Assembly (NCBI RefSeq): GCF_008329535.1
Contig: NZ_NPKR01000002.1
Location: 372,001 to 436,000 of the forward strand
Length of the DNA: 64,000 bases
Direction: 5' to 3'
Source: Mycolicibacterium sp. P1-18
GTDB lineage: Bacteria; Actinomycetota; Actinomycetes; Mycobacteriales; Mycobacteriaceae
The stretch's first letter is position 1. Each line of letters begins with the position of its first letter. Positions 15,257 to 24,107 of the stretch are shown piece by piece. A model generated the notes under the pieces. That model was not told where the DNA came from, did not search any database, and saw nothing but the letters and a program-made list of their open reading frames with translations. Both the position numbers and the translations under genes were made by a program.

Positions 15257-17716
15257 GTGGCCGAGAATCGGGATCGGATTGCCAACCCGTGGGGGGCACG
15301 TACCCCCTACGCGCGAGGCGACGCATGGCCCCAACGGGTGGACACCCAGCTCGCGCAAGGCCTGACGCCCGACCAAGTTGAGTCATGGGTTCAGTCCGCG
15401 GCGGTGTTGCACTCCAACGGGGACGGCCTGGACATCGCGGTGCACGACGGCCGCATCGTCGGCGTCCGCGGGCGGGCGGAGGATCGGGTCAACCACGGCC
15501 GTCTCGACGTGAAGGATGCGTTCGGCTGGCAGGCCAACGGCTCACCGGACCGCCTGAGAACCCCGCTGATCCGCGAAAGCGGAAAACTGGTGCCGACTGA
15601 CTGGGACACCGCGATGGACCGCATCGTCTCCCGCAGCCAGGCGCTGCTGGCCGACCACGGCCCGGGTTCAATCGGCTTCTATACCTCCGGGCAGCTGTTC
15701 ATCGAGGAGTACTACACCCAAGGCGTCATCGCTCACGGGGCGATCGGCACCAACCACGTGGACGGCAACACCCGGTTGTGCACGGCCACAGCTGCTGAAG
15801 CGCTCAAGGAGTCGTTCGGGTGCGACGGCCAGCCAGGTTCCTACACCGACGTCGACCACACCGACGTCATCGCGCTCTACGGCCACAACGTCGCCGAAAC
15901 CCAGACGGTGCTGTGGATGCGCATGCTGGACCGATTGGCCGGACCCAACCCGCCCGCCATCGTCTGCGTGGATCCGCGACCCACGCCGGTGGCGAAGAAG
16001 GCCACCGTGCACCTGGCCCCGCTGCCCGGCACCAACGTGGCTCTGATGAACGGCCTGCTGCACCAGATCCTCGCCCACGACTGGGTCGATCACGACTACG
16101 TCGAGACCCACACCGTCGGCTTCGAAGAACTGGCCAAGCGGGTCGCGGAGTTCCCGCCCGCCCGGGTCGCACGCATCTGCCGCGTCGACGCCCGCCAGAT
16201 CGAGCACGCCGCCGAAATCCTCGGCACCACCGACCGGATGCTGTCCACCGTGCTGCAAGGCATTTATCAATCCCATCAAGCGACTGCAGCAGCCGTGCAG
16301 GTCAACAACGTGCACCTCGTGCGCGGACTGCTCGGCAAACCGGGGTGCGGCATCCTGCAGATGAACGGCCAGCCCACCGCGGAGAACACCCGCGAATGTG
16401 GTGCCGACGGTGACCTGGCCGGATTCCGCAACTGGGCCAACGACTCTCACATCGCCGAACTCGCCGAGCTGTGGAACATCGACAAGGAGCAGATCCCGCA
16501 CTACGCTCCGCCGACGCATGCGATGCAGATATTCCGCTACGCCGAACAGGGCAGCGTGAAGATGCTGTGGGTCAGCGCCACCAATCCCGCGGTGTCGCTG
16601 CCAGACCTGGCGCGCATCCGCAGCATCCTGGCCCAGGAGCGCCTGTTCCTGGTGGTGCAGGACATCTTCCTGACCGAGACCGCCGAGCTGGCCGACGTGG
16701 TGCTGCCTGCCGCGGCCTGGGGAGAGAAGACCGGCACGTTCACCAACGCCGACCGCACCGTGCACCTGTCGGAGAAGGCGGTCGACCCTCCCGGTCAGGC
16801 CCGCTCAGATCTGGACATCTTCCTGGACTACGCCCGACGGATGAACTTTCGGGACAAGGACGGTGACCCGCTGCCGCCGTGGACCACCCCGGAGGAGGCA
16901 TTCGAAGCGTGGAAGCAGTGCAGCGCCGGCCGGCCGTGCGACTACACCGGCCTGAGCTACGCCAAGCTTCGCAAGCGTAACGGTATTCAATGGCCCTGCA
17001 CCGACGACTGTCCCGAGGGCACCGAACGGCTCTACGCCGACGGGAACTTCTGGGCGGCGCCGAAGTACTGCGAGGCCTACGGCAAGGACCTCATCACCGG
17101 GGCGCCGCTGGAACCCACCGAGTACCGCGCGATGAACCCCTACGGCAAGGCGATCATCAAGGCCGCCGAGTACGTACCGCCGCACGAACCGCCGTCCCGG
17201 GACTACCCGTACGTGCTGATCACCGGGCGCACCGTCTACCACTTCCACACCCGCACCAAGACCGGCCGAGCACCGCAACTGCAAGCGGCAGCACCACGAG
17301 TATGGGTGGAGCTCTGTGACGGCGACGCCCGCCGTGCAGGCATTCACGAAGGCGACCTCGTGGAGATCCGCACGCCCCGGGGCCGGGTGGTCGCCGCCGC
17401 CCGCATCACCGACATCCGACCCGGCGTGGTGTTCCTGCCGTTTCACTACGGATACTGGGACACCGACGTCGACCCCTACGACGGCACCGGTCATGAGCGG
17501 GCGGCCAATGAATTGACGTTGACCGATTGGGATCCGGTGTCCAAGCAACCAATCTTCAAGACCGCCGCCGCTGCCATCCGCCGGGCGGGTGCCGGCGGCG
17601 CCGCTGCGCCGGCACCGACCACCGCCGCCTCGGCGCCAATAACTCAAGTTCCCACCACGACGGGAGGCCCGGCCGCCGAGGAAACTCAGCACTCAGTCAC
17701 GGGAGGACGGTCATGA
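15257..17716 (+). CDS. Molybdopterin oxidoreductase (NarB/FdhG-like) lacking the Fe-S cysteines
   Basis: An 819-residue member of the DMSO-reductase superfamily. It has Molybdopterin domain features (FYTSGQLFIEEYYTQGV; GQPTAENTRECGADGDLAGFRNW; EKTGTFTNADRTVHLSEKAV) and a C-terminal dinucleotide-binding domain (TGRTVYHFHTRTKTGRAP). A Mo-ligand cysteine is plausible in NTRLCTATA. The N-terminal segment where the CxxCxxxC cluster ligands belong reads SAAVLHSNGDGLDIAV, with no cysteine, and the usual fourth ligand region (GRLDVKDAFGW) also has none. GTG at 15257 follows GAGGAAGGGA by 6 bases and so is preferred over an upstream ATG. No Tat signal; cytoplasmic. Reaction uncertain: electron entry by the normal route seems impossible. 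Confidence 0.82.
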   Translation: MAENRDRIANPWGARTPYARGDAWPQRVDTQLAQGLTPDQVESWVQSAAVLHSNGDGLDIAVHDGRIVGVRGRAEDRVNHGRLDVKDAFGWQANGSPDRLRTPLIRESGKLVPTDWDTAMDRIVSRSQALLADHGPGSIGFYTSGQLFIEEYYTQGVIAHGAIGTNHVDGNTRLCTATAAEALKESFGCDGQPGSYTDVDHTDVIALYGHNVAETQTVLWMRMLDRLAGPNPPAIVCVDPRPTPVAKKATVHLAPLPGTNVALMNGLLHQILAHDWVDHDYVETHTVGFEELAKRVAEFPPARVARICRVDARQIEHAAEILGTTDRMLSTVLQGIYQSHQATAAAVQVNNVHLVRGLLGKPGCGILQMNGQPTAENTRECGADGDLAGFRNWANDSHIAELAELWNIDKEQIPHYAPPTHAMQIFRYAEQGSVKMLWVSATNPAVSLPDLARIRSILAQERLFLVVQDIFLTETAELADVVLPAAAWGEKTGTFTNADRTVHLSEKAVDPPGQARSDLDIFLDYARRMNFRDKDGDPLPPWTTPEEAFEAWKQCSAGRPCDYTGLSYAKLRKRNGIQWPCTDDCPEGTERLYADGNFWAAPKYCEAYGKDLITGAPLEPTEYRAMNPYGKAIIKAAEYVPPHEPPSRDYPYVLITGRTVYHFHTRTKTGRAPQLQAAAPRVWVELCDGDARRAGIHEGDLVEIRTPRGRVVAAARITDIRPGVVFLPFHYGYWDTDVDPYDGTGHERAANELTLTDWDPVSKQPIFKTAAAAIRRAGAGGAAAPAPTTAASAPITQVPTTTGGPAAEETQHSVTGGRS

Positions 17717-18195
17717 GCAAGCTCGCCTTGGCGATCGCCGAATTGCACCGCAGCGAAGCAAAGTTGGCGCGTGATCTGCGATCCATCGCCGCACGGCATT
17801 ACAGCGACCAGGACATCTGCCATTTGGCGCGCGACCTGGCCGGCTGGTGTGACGAGCACGTCGCGGCGCTGGCCTCCCACGGTCGGCGCTACGGGCTGCG
17901 GCTGTCGTCGACGTCGCGGCGGCCGGCACTCAGCCGCGCGGTGCAGCAAAGGTTCAGCGATCTGCTGCGCCGCCGGCCCGAGCCCACCCTGCTGCTGCTG
18001 GCCGATCTGCGCCGGGTGCACCGCGTCGCAGCGGGAGCGTCGTTGGATTGGGAGCTGCTCGCCCAAGCCGCACAAGCCGCCAAGGACGCCGATCTGCAAC
18101 CGTTGTGCGTCCGGTGCCATCCACAGACCCTGCGTCAAATGCGCTGGGCCAACGCCATGCTCAAGGAACTGTCCCCCCAGGCGCTGACGTCCTAG
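17713..18195 (+). CDS. All-helical protein coupled to the molybdoenzyme
   Basis: A 160-residue product whose ATG overlaps the molybdoenzyme stop (ATGA). It is helical throughout, with HRSEAKLARDLRSIAARHYSDQDICHLARDLAGWCDEHVAAL near the start, whose spaced Glu/His pattern recalls ferritin-like or hemerythrin-like bundles, and a C-terminal CVRCHPQTLRQMRW. Translational coupling suggests a partner, maturation or electron-transfer subunit for the oxidoreductase. No family can be named with confidence. Confidence 0.65.
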   Translation: MSKLALAIAELHRSEAKLARDLRSIAARHYSDQDICHLARDLAGWCDEHVAALASHGRRYGLRLSSTSRRPALSRAVQQRFSDLLRRRPEPTLLLLADLRRVHRVAAGASLDWELLAQAAQAAKDADLQPLCVRCHPQTLRQMRWANAMLKELSPQALTS

Positions 18196-18291
18196 CCGGT
18201 GCCCAGAGGTGATCCCCAAGCGGTCACGACGCGGTCGCACGATGCCCGACGCGTGAGGTAGATGTCGGCTGCTGGTCGGCGAGACTCAGCG

Positions 18292-18765
18292 TCACATCAG
18301 CGCCTGAGCCCAATCCTCCGACGGCTCACCCGCCGCATCGGCGAAGGCATTCATCACCGTTTCCACGTCATCACGTAAATGAGAGGGCAAGCTTCGCAGG
18401 ATCTTCCGGATGGCGGTACGCCGGTGACGGAGCACCCGGTCGATCAACGCCTCGCCGTCGGAGGTCAACGTCAGGGTGACGTGACGTCGGTCGTGGGGAT
18501 CCTCGGTGCGATCCAGCATGCCCGCCTTGAGCAGCCGATCACAGATCCGGCTGGCATTGGGCGAACTGACGCCCAATCCGGCGGCCACCGCGACCAAGTT
18601 CATCGCGCCGCGCGTGGCGATCATCATCATCACCCGCAGCTGCGGCACCGTCACCCGGTCGTCGACGTCGGCGATCGAGGCGGCGGTGATCCCCACCAGG
18701 GCGCGCGACGCCCGCATCACCGCGTCCACCTGATCGTTGGACACACCCGCCCCACGACTGGGCAT
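18292..18765 (-). CDS. MarR-family transcriptional regulator (copy 1)
   Basis: A 157-residue winged-helix regulator. Dimerisation helices (DAVMRASRALVGITAASI) precede the DNA-binding domain (NLVAVAAGLGVSSPNASRICDRLLKAGMLDRTEDPHDRRHVTLTLT), with the DxRxxxxLT wing typical of MarR. It is divergent from the glucose dehydrogenase gene, with a GTTGCA-N4-TGCAAC palindrome between them, so it likely represses or senses a ligand for that operon. It is clearly related to the regulator at 29918: both share RASRALV/AACRVLV, ICDRLL/LCDRMV and RR.VTLTLT.DG. Confidence 0.9.
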   Translation of the reverse strand: MPSRGAGVSNDQVDAVMRASRALVGITAASIADVDDRVTVPQLRVMMMIATRGAMNLVAVAAGLGVSSPNASRICDRLLKAGMLDRTEDPHDRRHVTLTLTSDGEALIDRVLRHRRTAIRKILRSLPSHLRDDVETVMNAFADAAGEPSEDWAQALM

Positions 18766-18795
18766 CCCGCTCCTCCTTCACATCGTTACCTGACC

Positions 18796-18817
18796 GCAAT
18801 GGTTGCACGTTTGCAAC
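18796..18817 (+). promoter_or_regulatory. Overlapping GCAA/TTGC palindromes, MarR operator 1
   Basis: GCAA-TGG-TTGC (18796-18806) overlaps GTTGCA-CGTT-TGCAAC (18802-18817). The cluster sits between the divergent marR and glucose dehydrogenase starts. The same half-sites form the operator of the second MarR gene. Confidence 0.6.
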
Positions 18818-18843
18818 GACTGCGGGCAGGTAACCCGTTCATC

Positions 18844-19905
18844 ATGCAGGCACTGACCGTCACACCCGGCACCACCTCCTCGCTGCGCGTCCAGGACGTC
18901 CCCGAGCCCGAACCCAACCCTGGAGTCCTGCAGGTCGACGGACTGGCGATCGGGGTCTGCGGCACCGACAAGGAAATCGTCGCCGGGGACTACGGCTGGG
19001 CGCCGCCGGGCCGCGACTTACTGGTGCTCGGGCACGAGTCCCTGGGTCGCGTCGTGACCGCGCCACCGAACAGCGGCTTCAGTCCAGGTGACTTGGTGGT
19101 GGGGGTGGTGCGTCGGCCCGACCCGGTGCCGTGCGGAGCATGTGCACACGGCGAGTTCGACATGTGCCGCAACGGTCGCTACACCGAACGGGGCATCAAG
19201 GAACGCGACGGGTACGGCAGCCAACGCTGGACCGTGGAACCGGATTACGCGGTACGCCTGAAACCCCGGCTACGCGATGTGGGGATGCTGATGGAACCCA
19301 CGACCGTGGTGGCCAAGGCGTGGGAGCAGGTCCGCCGCGTCGGGGAGCGGTCCTACTTCCATCCGGAACGCGCGCTGATCACCGGCGCCGGCCCCATCGG
19401 TCTGCTGGCCGCGCTGCTGGCGGTGCAACAGGGTCTGGACACCCACGTATTGGATCGCGTCACCGACGGACCCAAGCCCGGCATCGTCGCCGCGCTGGGC
19501 GCGACCTATCACCACGGCGACGTCGACGACGTCGCGGCGCAGGTCAATCCCGACGTGGTGATCGAAGCCACCGGCGCGGGGCCGGTGGTGTTCGGGTCCA
19601 TCGCGCACACCGCGACCTACGGCATCGTGTGCCTGACCGGGGTGTCGCCGACCGGACGGACGCTCACCGTGGACGCCGGCACCGTCAACCGCGACATCGT
19701 GTTGGAGAACGACGCGGTGATCGGGTCGGTCAACGCCAACCTGCGCCACTACCACCAGGCCGCCGACGCGCTGGCCACGGCCGACCCGGACTGGCTGGCC
19801 AGCCTGATCACCCGCCGCGTCCCGCTGCACCACGCCGAGGACGCCTTCACCGCCGAACCCGACGACGTCAAGGTCGTCGTCACCCTCGACGACGACGCCC
19901 GGTGA
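18844..19905 (+). CDS. Zn-dependent glucose 1-dehydrogenase-like enzyme
   Basis: A 353-residue medium-chain dehydrogenase. The catalytic zinc site is Cys39 in GVCGTDKEI plus His64-Glu65 in LGHES; a structural-zinc-like loop PCGACAHGEFDMC follows. Rossmann motif GAGPIGLL binds NAD(P). The split sequence style (N-terminal domain, then LMEPTTVVAKAWEQV) matches archaeal/actinobacterial glucose dehydrogenases that oxidise glucose to gluconolactone. ATG at 18844. The next gene starts inside its stop (GTGA), coupling it to a glucan/trehalose hydrolase, which supports glucose as substrate. Cytoplasmic. Confidence 0.8.
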   Translation: MQALTVTPGTTSSLRVQDVPEPEPNPGVLQVDGLAIGVCGTDKEIVAGDYGWAPPGRDLLVLGHESLGRVVTAPPNSGFSPGDLVVGVVRRPDPVPCGACAHGEFDMCRNGRYTERGIKERDGYGSQRWTVEPDYAVRLKPRLRDVGMLMEPTTVVAKAWEQVRRVGERSYFHPERALITGAGPIGLLAALLAVQQGLDTHVLDRVTDGPKPGIVAALGATYHHGDVDDVAAQVNPDVVIEATGAGPVVFGSIAHTATYGIVCLTGVSPTGRTLTVDAGTVNRDIVLENDAVIGSVNANLRHYHQAADALATADPDWLASLITRRVPLHHAEDAFTAEPDDVKVVVTLDDDAR

Positions 19906-21704
19906 CCGTGACCGGCATCGAGGACTACGCGCTGCTCGGCGACTTGCAGACCGCCGCCCTGGTCGGCCGCGACGGTGCCGTGGACTGGTTGTGTCTGCCC
20001 CGGTTCGACTCCCCGTCCTGCTTCGCCGCCCTGCTCGGTGGTCCCGACGCCGGACGGTGGTGCCTGGCCCCGGCCGGTACCGGCGCGGCGACCCGGCGGT
20101 ACTACCGCGACGACTCGCTGATCCTGCACACCGAATGGGACACCGACCAGGGAACGGTCCGCGTCGTCGACCTCATGCCGCCCCGCGGGGACGCCGCCGA
20201 CCTCGTGCGCATCGTGGAAGGCGTCACCGGGACGGTGACGATGAGCATGGACCTGCGGCTGCGCCTGGACTACGGCCACGTGGTGCCCTGGGTGCGCCGC
20301 CGCCACGACGGACTGTCGGCCATCGCCGGGCCGGACGCCATCTACCTACGCACCCCGGTGGCCATGCACGGGCAGGACACGAGCACCCGCGCGGAGTTCA
20401 CCGTCACTGCCGGGCAACGCATTCCGTTCGTCCTGACCTATCAACCATCGCACCTTCCACCCCCGGAACCGGTGGACCCCGAGCAGGCACTGTCCGACAC
20501 CGAACACTTCTGGTCCCGCTGGATGTCCCAGTGCACGTATTCCGGCCGCTGGCAGACCGAGGTCCGTCGCTCACTGCTGCTGCTCAAGGCTCTGACCTAC
20601 GCCCCGACCGGGGGTCTGCTGGCCGCGGCGACCACCTCGCTGCCCGAACAACTCGGCGGCCCCCGCAACTGGGACTACCGTTACTGCTGGCTGCGCGACG
20701 CCACCTTCACCTTGCAGGCCCTGCTGGGTACCGGCTTCGTCGACGAGGCCCGCGCGTGGCGGGAATGGTTGGTCCGCGCCGTCGCCGGTGACCCCGCCGA
20801 TCTGCAGATCATGTACGGCCTGGACGGTCGGCGCCGCATCCCGGAATTCGACCTGCCGTGGCTACCCGGGTACCAGGATTCGGCCCCGGTGCGGGTCGGG
20901 AACGCCGCCTCTGACCAGTTCCAGCTCGACGTGTGGGGTGAGGTCCTCGACGGGCTGCATCTGGCGCGTGAATGTGGATTGCCCACCGACGACACCGCCT
21001 GGGACGTGCAACGCGCGCTGCTGGACTTCCTGGAAGGCCATTGGCGCGAACCGGATTCCAGTTTGTGGGAGATCCGCGGGCCGACGCGGCACTTCGTGCA
21101 CTCCAAGGTGATGGCGTGGGCCGGGGTGGACCGCGCGGTGCGCACCGTCGAACGCCATCACTTGCCCGGCCCGTTGTTCGAGTGGCGCGCGCTGCGCGAC
21201 CAGATCCACGACGACGTCTGCTCCCACGGGTATGACGCCGACCGCAACTGCTTCACCCAGTCCTACGGCTCCACCGAGCTGGACGCCGCGCTGCTGCTGC
21301 TGCCGCGGGTGGGCTTCCTGCCCTACGGCGACCACCGCGTCGTGGGAACCGTGGAGGCCGTCCAGCGCGACCTGACCCGTGACGGCTTGCTACTGCGCTA
21401 TGACCCTCAGGCCAGCGACGACGGCCTCCCCGGGGATGAGGGGGCGTTCGTGGCGTGCAGTTTCTGGTTGGTGGACGCGCTCTGCGGGATCGGCCGCCAC
21501 GACGAGGCCACTGCGCTGTTCGAGCGGCTGCTGGGATTGCGCAACGACGTGGGCATGCTCAGCGAGGAGTACGACACCACCACCGGACGCCAACTGGGCA
21601 ACACCCCGCAAGCATTCAGCCTGGTCGGGCTGATCAACAGTGCCCGCCAGCTCGACGGCCACCACACCACCACCTCGCTGCCCCGACACCGACAGCGCCT
21701 GTGA
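19902..21704 (+). CDS. Glycoside hydrolase family 15 (glucoamylase/trehalase-like)
   Basis: A 600-residue GH15 enzyme. An N-terminal beta-sandwich (IEDYALLGDLQTAALVGRDG, DWLCLPRFDSPSCFAALLG) is followed by a linker and an (alpha/alpha)6 barrel with GGPRNWDYRYCWLRDATFT, VRVGNAASDQFQLDVWGEVLD and GDEGAFVACSFWLVDAL, the regions carrying the catalytic acids. No signal peptide, so it acts inside the cell. Bacterial relatives include trehalases and glucoamylases; which alpha-glucoside is cut cannot be decided. GTG at 19902 overlaps the dehydrogenase stop (a second GTG is 6 bases on). It would release glucose for the upstream dehydrogenase. Confidence 0.9.
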   Translation: MTVTGIEDYALLGDLQTAALVGRDGAVDWLCLPRFDSPSCFAALLGGPDAGRWCLAPAGTGAATRRYYRDDSLILHTEWDTDQGTVRVVDLMPPRGDAADLVRIVEGVTGTVTMSMDLRLRLDYGHVVPWVRRRHDGLSAIAGPDAIYLRTPVAMHGQDTSTRAEFTVTAGQRIPFVLTYQPSHLPPPEPVDPEQALSDTEHFWSRWMSQCTYSGRWQTEVRRSLLLLKALTYAPTGGLLAAATTSLPEQLGGPRNWDYRYCWLRDATFTLQALLGTGFVDEARAWREWLVRAVAGDPADLQIMYGLDGRRRIPEFDLPWLPGYQDSAPVRVGNAASDQFQLDVWGEVLDGLHLARECGLPTDDTAWDVQRALLDFLEGHWREPDSSLWEIRGPTRHFVHSKVMAWAGVDRAVRTVERHHLPGPLFEWRALRDQIHDDVCSHGYDADRNCFTQSYGSTELDAALLLLPRVGFLPYGDHRVVGTVEAVQRDLTRDGLLLRYDPQASDDGLPGDEGAFVACSFWLVDALCGIGRHDEATALFERLLGLRNDVGMLSEEYDTTTGRQLGNTPQAFSLVGLINSARQLDGHHTTTSLPRHRQRL

Positions 21705-21748
21705 GCGTCGAAACACCCTGCGAGCACAGCGATGCGACGTGTGGCGGC

Positions 21749-22555
21749 TCAGGACGACCGGGTAGGCGGGTCGACGATTTCCTCGAGTGCGGTCCTCGGG
21801 CACCGCGCCACGCGACGGGTTGTCCCGCCGGGCGTCACCGGTGTGCTCGTCGAGGAACCGTGCGCCACGGCGGGGAGCGGGAGGTCCTCCAGCAGCGCCG
21901 TGCACACGTCGCGCAGTTTGACGTTGCGGCGTTGACTGGTCTCGCGTAAGAGGGTGAAGGCGCGGTTGGCGTCGCAGCCCAATCGCCCCATGATCGCACC
22001 CTTGGCCTGTTCGATCGTCGCGCGGGAGCCCACGATGTTCAGGGCATCGGTGACGTCGGCACTGGCGGCGGTCAGGGCGGCGTGGATCAACCGCTCGTAG
22101 TCGAACAACGTGGTCAGGGTGGCGGGGTCGGCGGGACGGTTCAAGGTGCCGGCCAGCACCACCGTGGCTTCCGGTCCCCACGTGTCGGGGACTGCGGCGG
22201 CCCCGACGATGTCAGCCCCGGCGCCGGTGAGCGTGGCCGGCACGTCGTGGCGGATGCGCGGTCCCAGGTCGGGCCACCGCGCGTCGTGCAGGACGTCGGG
22301 GCTCAGGACGGGAACGCGGCGCACCAGGGCGTCGGGAATCGGGCCTCGGTGGTGGCGCAATTGCACGCCGACGACCGCGTCGTGCAGCCCACCGTGATGG
22401 GCGAGGACCTCGACGCCGTGGTCGTCGCGGGCGATGACCGACAACCCCACGGCGTCGGGCAGGTCCCGCGCGATGCGCTGCAGGATCTCCTCGAGCAGCG
22501 TGGACAGAGCAGCGTTGTGCCGCAACGTATGCAACGACGATGACGGCGGTGGCAC
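21749..22555 (-). CDS. GAF-ANTAR regulator
   Basis: A 268-residue protein with an N-terminal GAF-like sensor (about 5-165: LEEILQRIARDLPDAVGLSVIARDDHG...) and a C-terminal ANTAR RNA-binding domain (about 180-235: SRATIEQAKGAIMGRLGCDANRAFTLLRETSQRRNVKLRDV). ANTAR proteins bind paired hexaloop hairpins in nascent RNA and prevent termination. GTG at 22555 was chosen because AGGAG lies 8 bases upstream. It is the last gene of the long minus-strand operon that starts at 29817, and may adjust its read-through; this is inference. Confidence 0.85.
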   Translation of the reverse strand: MPPPSSSLHTLRHNAALSTLLEEILQRIARDLPDAVGLSVIARDDHGVEVLAHHGGLHDAVVGVQLRHHRGPIPDALVRRVPVLSPDVLHDARWPDLGPRIRHDVPATLTGAGADIVGAAAVPDTWGPEATVVLAGTLNRPADPATLTTLFDYERLIHAALTAASADVTDALNIVGSRATIEQAKGAIMGRLGCDANRAFTLLRETSQRRNVKLRDVCTALLEDLPLPAVAHGSSTSTPVTPGGTTRRVARCPRTALEEIVDPPTRSS

Positions 22556-22654
22556 GGTGGCGGCTCCTGGTCGTGGTGGTGGGCGTCGGTGCACCGGACG
22601 GCCTGCTGGCTGCGGTCCCGGGACGTGACGCGGGTGGTCGGCGGGCGTGGGTTG

Positions 22655-23167
22655 TTACTTTTGGGTCGGGCACGCTTCGATGGGGACCCGAAGGGCGACC
22701 TTCCCGGCCTTGGCGAAGTCGAAGGTCATGGTGATCGAGGTGCCGGGGGTGGCTCGCGGGGTGAGCCCGTCGACGACGGCGTCGACGTGCGCGCCGGAGG
22801 CGGTGGGTTCGTCGAGGCGGTCGGCGGGTTGGCCGGCGGCGATGGTGGACTTGGGTGGTATCGCGATTGCGGAGGGTGTGACGCGCACCGCGTCGGCGGC
22901 GTCGGTGGTGACCGCGTGCAGGTGTTCGGTGTCGGCGGGTCGGTTGTTGGTCACGGTGAAGCTCAGGTCGGCGTCGTCACCGACTTGAATCGCGCACGAG
23001 CCAGGGATGAAGTGGGGGACGATGAAGGCGTTGTCTACGGTGGTCAGCGTGGTCTCGGTGCCGGCGCCGCGGTTGGAGGACTCGCGGTCGACGTCGTGGC
23101 TGCATGCCGCGGTGGTCATCGTCGCCACTGCCACCGTCGCCATCAGCGCTGCTGGTGTGGGTGTCAT
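22655..23167 (-). CDS. LpqE-like exported lipoprotein
   Basis: A 170-residue lipoprotein. A signal peptide ends in MTTAAC (Cys22 is the lipidation site), followed by a beta-rich domain: TTLTTVDNAFIVPHFIPGSCAIQVGDDADLSFTVTNN...EHLHAVTT...PPKSTIAAGQPADRL...PGTSITMTFDFAKAGKV. The fold resembles LpqE and PCu(A)C copper-chaperone-like proteins, but the His/Met copper motif of PCu(A)C is not evident. AGAAGGA lies 9-15 bases upstream of ATG 23167. It sits at the outer face of the membrane. Penultimate gene of the minus-strand operon. Confidence 0.7.
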   Translation of the reverse strand: MTPTPAALMATVAVATMTTAACSHDVDRESSNRGAGTETTLTTVDNAFIVPHFIPGSCAIQVGDDADLSFTVTNNRPADTEHLHAVTTDAADAVRVTPSAIAIPPKSTIAAGQPADRLDEPTASGAHVDAVVDGLTPRATPGTSITMTFDFAKAGKVALRVPIEACPTQK

Positions 23168-23224
23168 GTGCTGTCGTCCTTCTCGTGTCGGTTGTCGCGG
23201 CGTCGTTCGCCGCCGTGGGCTGCG

Positions 23225-23467
23225 TCAGCGGTTGGGGTGACCTCGTCGGTGTAGGGCGTGGGCGGGGTGCAGGAGCGTGGTGTGGCGGCACCGCCAGCAT
23301 GATGGCGGGGGCTGGTCGACCGACGAGCACGCCACGTGACCACACGAGGCGCATCGGACGAGGAAGAACGCGCCGATCAGGCCCAGCAGCCCGCAGAGAA
23401 TGGCCGCTGTGGTGGCCGCGGCCAGCGCGACGTCCAGCCCGATGGTCATCACTTCATAGATCGCCAT
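23225..23467 (-). CDS. Small membrane protein with zinc-ribbon-like tail
   Basis: An 80-residue product. One long hydrophobic region (MTIGLDVALAAATTAAILCGLLGLIGAFFLV) is followed by RCASCGHVACSSVDQPPPSCWRCRH, two CxxC knuckles that could bind one Zn, and a His-rich tail. AGGAGGTGCC lies 6 bases before ATG 23467, a strong ribosome site, and the start overlaps the preceding gene's end by 14 bases. It probably anchors a metal-bound domain on the cytoplasmic face. Function unknown. Confidence 0.65.
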   Translation of the reverse strand: MAIYEVMTIGLDVALAAATTAAILCGLLGLIGAFFLVRCASCGHVACSSVDQPPPSCWRCRHTTLLHPAHALHRRGHPNR

Positions 23468-24107
23468 GCTCGGCACCTCCTGTGCTCGTCGTCGATGACT
23501 GGTCGGTGGATGGCCCTGTAGTGAAGGACTCATGGTGGTTCGGGGGTTGTGTGGAGGTACTCCGCCGGATCCACGCCGGGCCTTCGAGCGCGTTGGCGAT
23601 CAGCCACAGCAGCACGGCGAGGTTGTAGGCGGTCAGCACGGAGAACAGGACGCTGTCCCCGACGTGGTAGCGCCACAGCGCCACGGTCGAATGCCCGCCG
23701 CCGGGGGTGCCGAGGGTGGCGGTGCCGACGGCGAACATGACGATCCCGGCGACCGCGCCGAAGGATGCCGCTGCCACCGCCAACTGCCGTCGCAGGATCG
23801 CCAGCGTGATGACGAGGCCCGCGGTGATCAGCAGCCAGCAGTGGATCGGGGTCAGCGCCAGCTGCCAATCCGCCGTGCTCACCACGGTTCCGGTACGGGG
23901 CGGCCGGACGAGCAGCCCAGCGATGCCGAGGACCATCAGGGCGACGCCTTCGGCGAGCAGCCACCAGCGGGCGGTCCGGAAGTGTGGTCGGTTCAGGTTG
24001 ACCGCGACCAAGCCCGGCACGGGCGGCGTGGCCTCGTCGTCGGCGGTGCGGGGCGTCCACGTGATGGGTGGGCGCCGCCACCGCCACCGTGAGCGGGGCC
24101 CGGTCAC
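23454..24107 (-). CDS. DUF4383-like four-helix membrane protein
   Basis: A 217-residue protein starting at a GTG that overlaps the enolase-family stop (GTGA). A polar N-terminus (about 45 residues) is followed by four helices: WWLLAEGVALMVLGIAGLLV, TPIHCWLLITAGLVITLAI, ASFGAVAGIVMFAVGTATLG and VLFSVLTAYNLAVLLWLIANAL, then a Ser/Thr-rich tail. The layout and motifs (TPIH...L.I..G) recall DUF4383 proteins. No activity known. A longer frame upstream is only the antisense-phase shadow of the enolase gene. Confidence 0.6.
   Translation of the reverse strand: MTGPRSRWRWRRPPITWTPRTADDEATPPVPGLVAVNLNRPHFRTARWWLLAEGVALMVLGIAGLLVRPPRTGTVVSTADWQLALTPIHCWLLITAGLVITLAILRRQLAVAAASFGAVAGIVMFAVGTATLGTPGGGHSTVALWRYHVGDSVLFSVLTAYNLAVLLWLIANALEGPAWIRRSTSTQPPNHHESFTTGPSTDQSSTTSTGGAEHGDL

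Noticed and set aside
18286..18302. A fourth TCAGCG-N5-TCAGCG repeat
   Set aside because: It lies at the 3' end of marR copy 1 between convergent genes, where no promoter is expected; probably chance or a decoy, so it was not added to the regulon.
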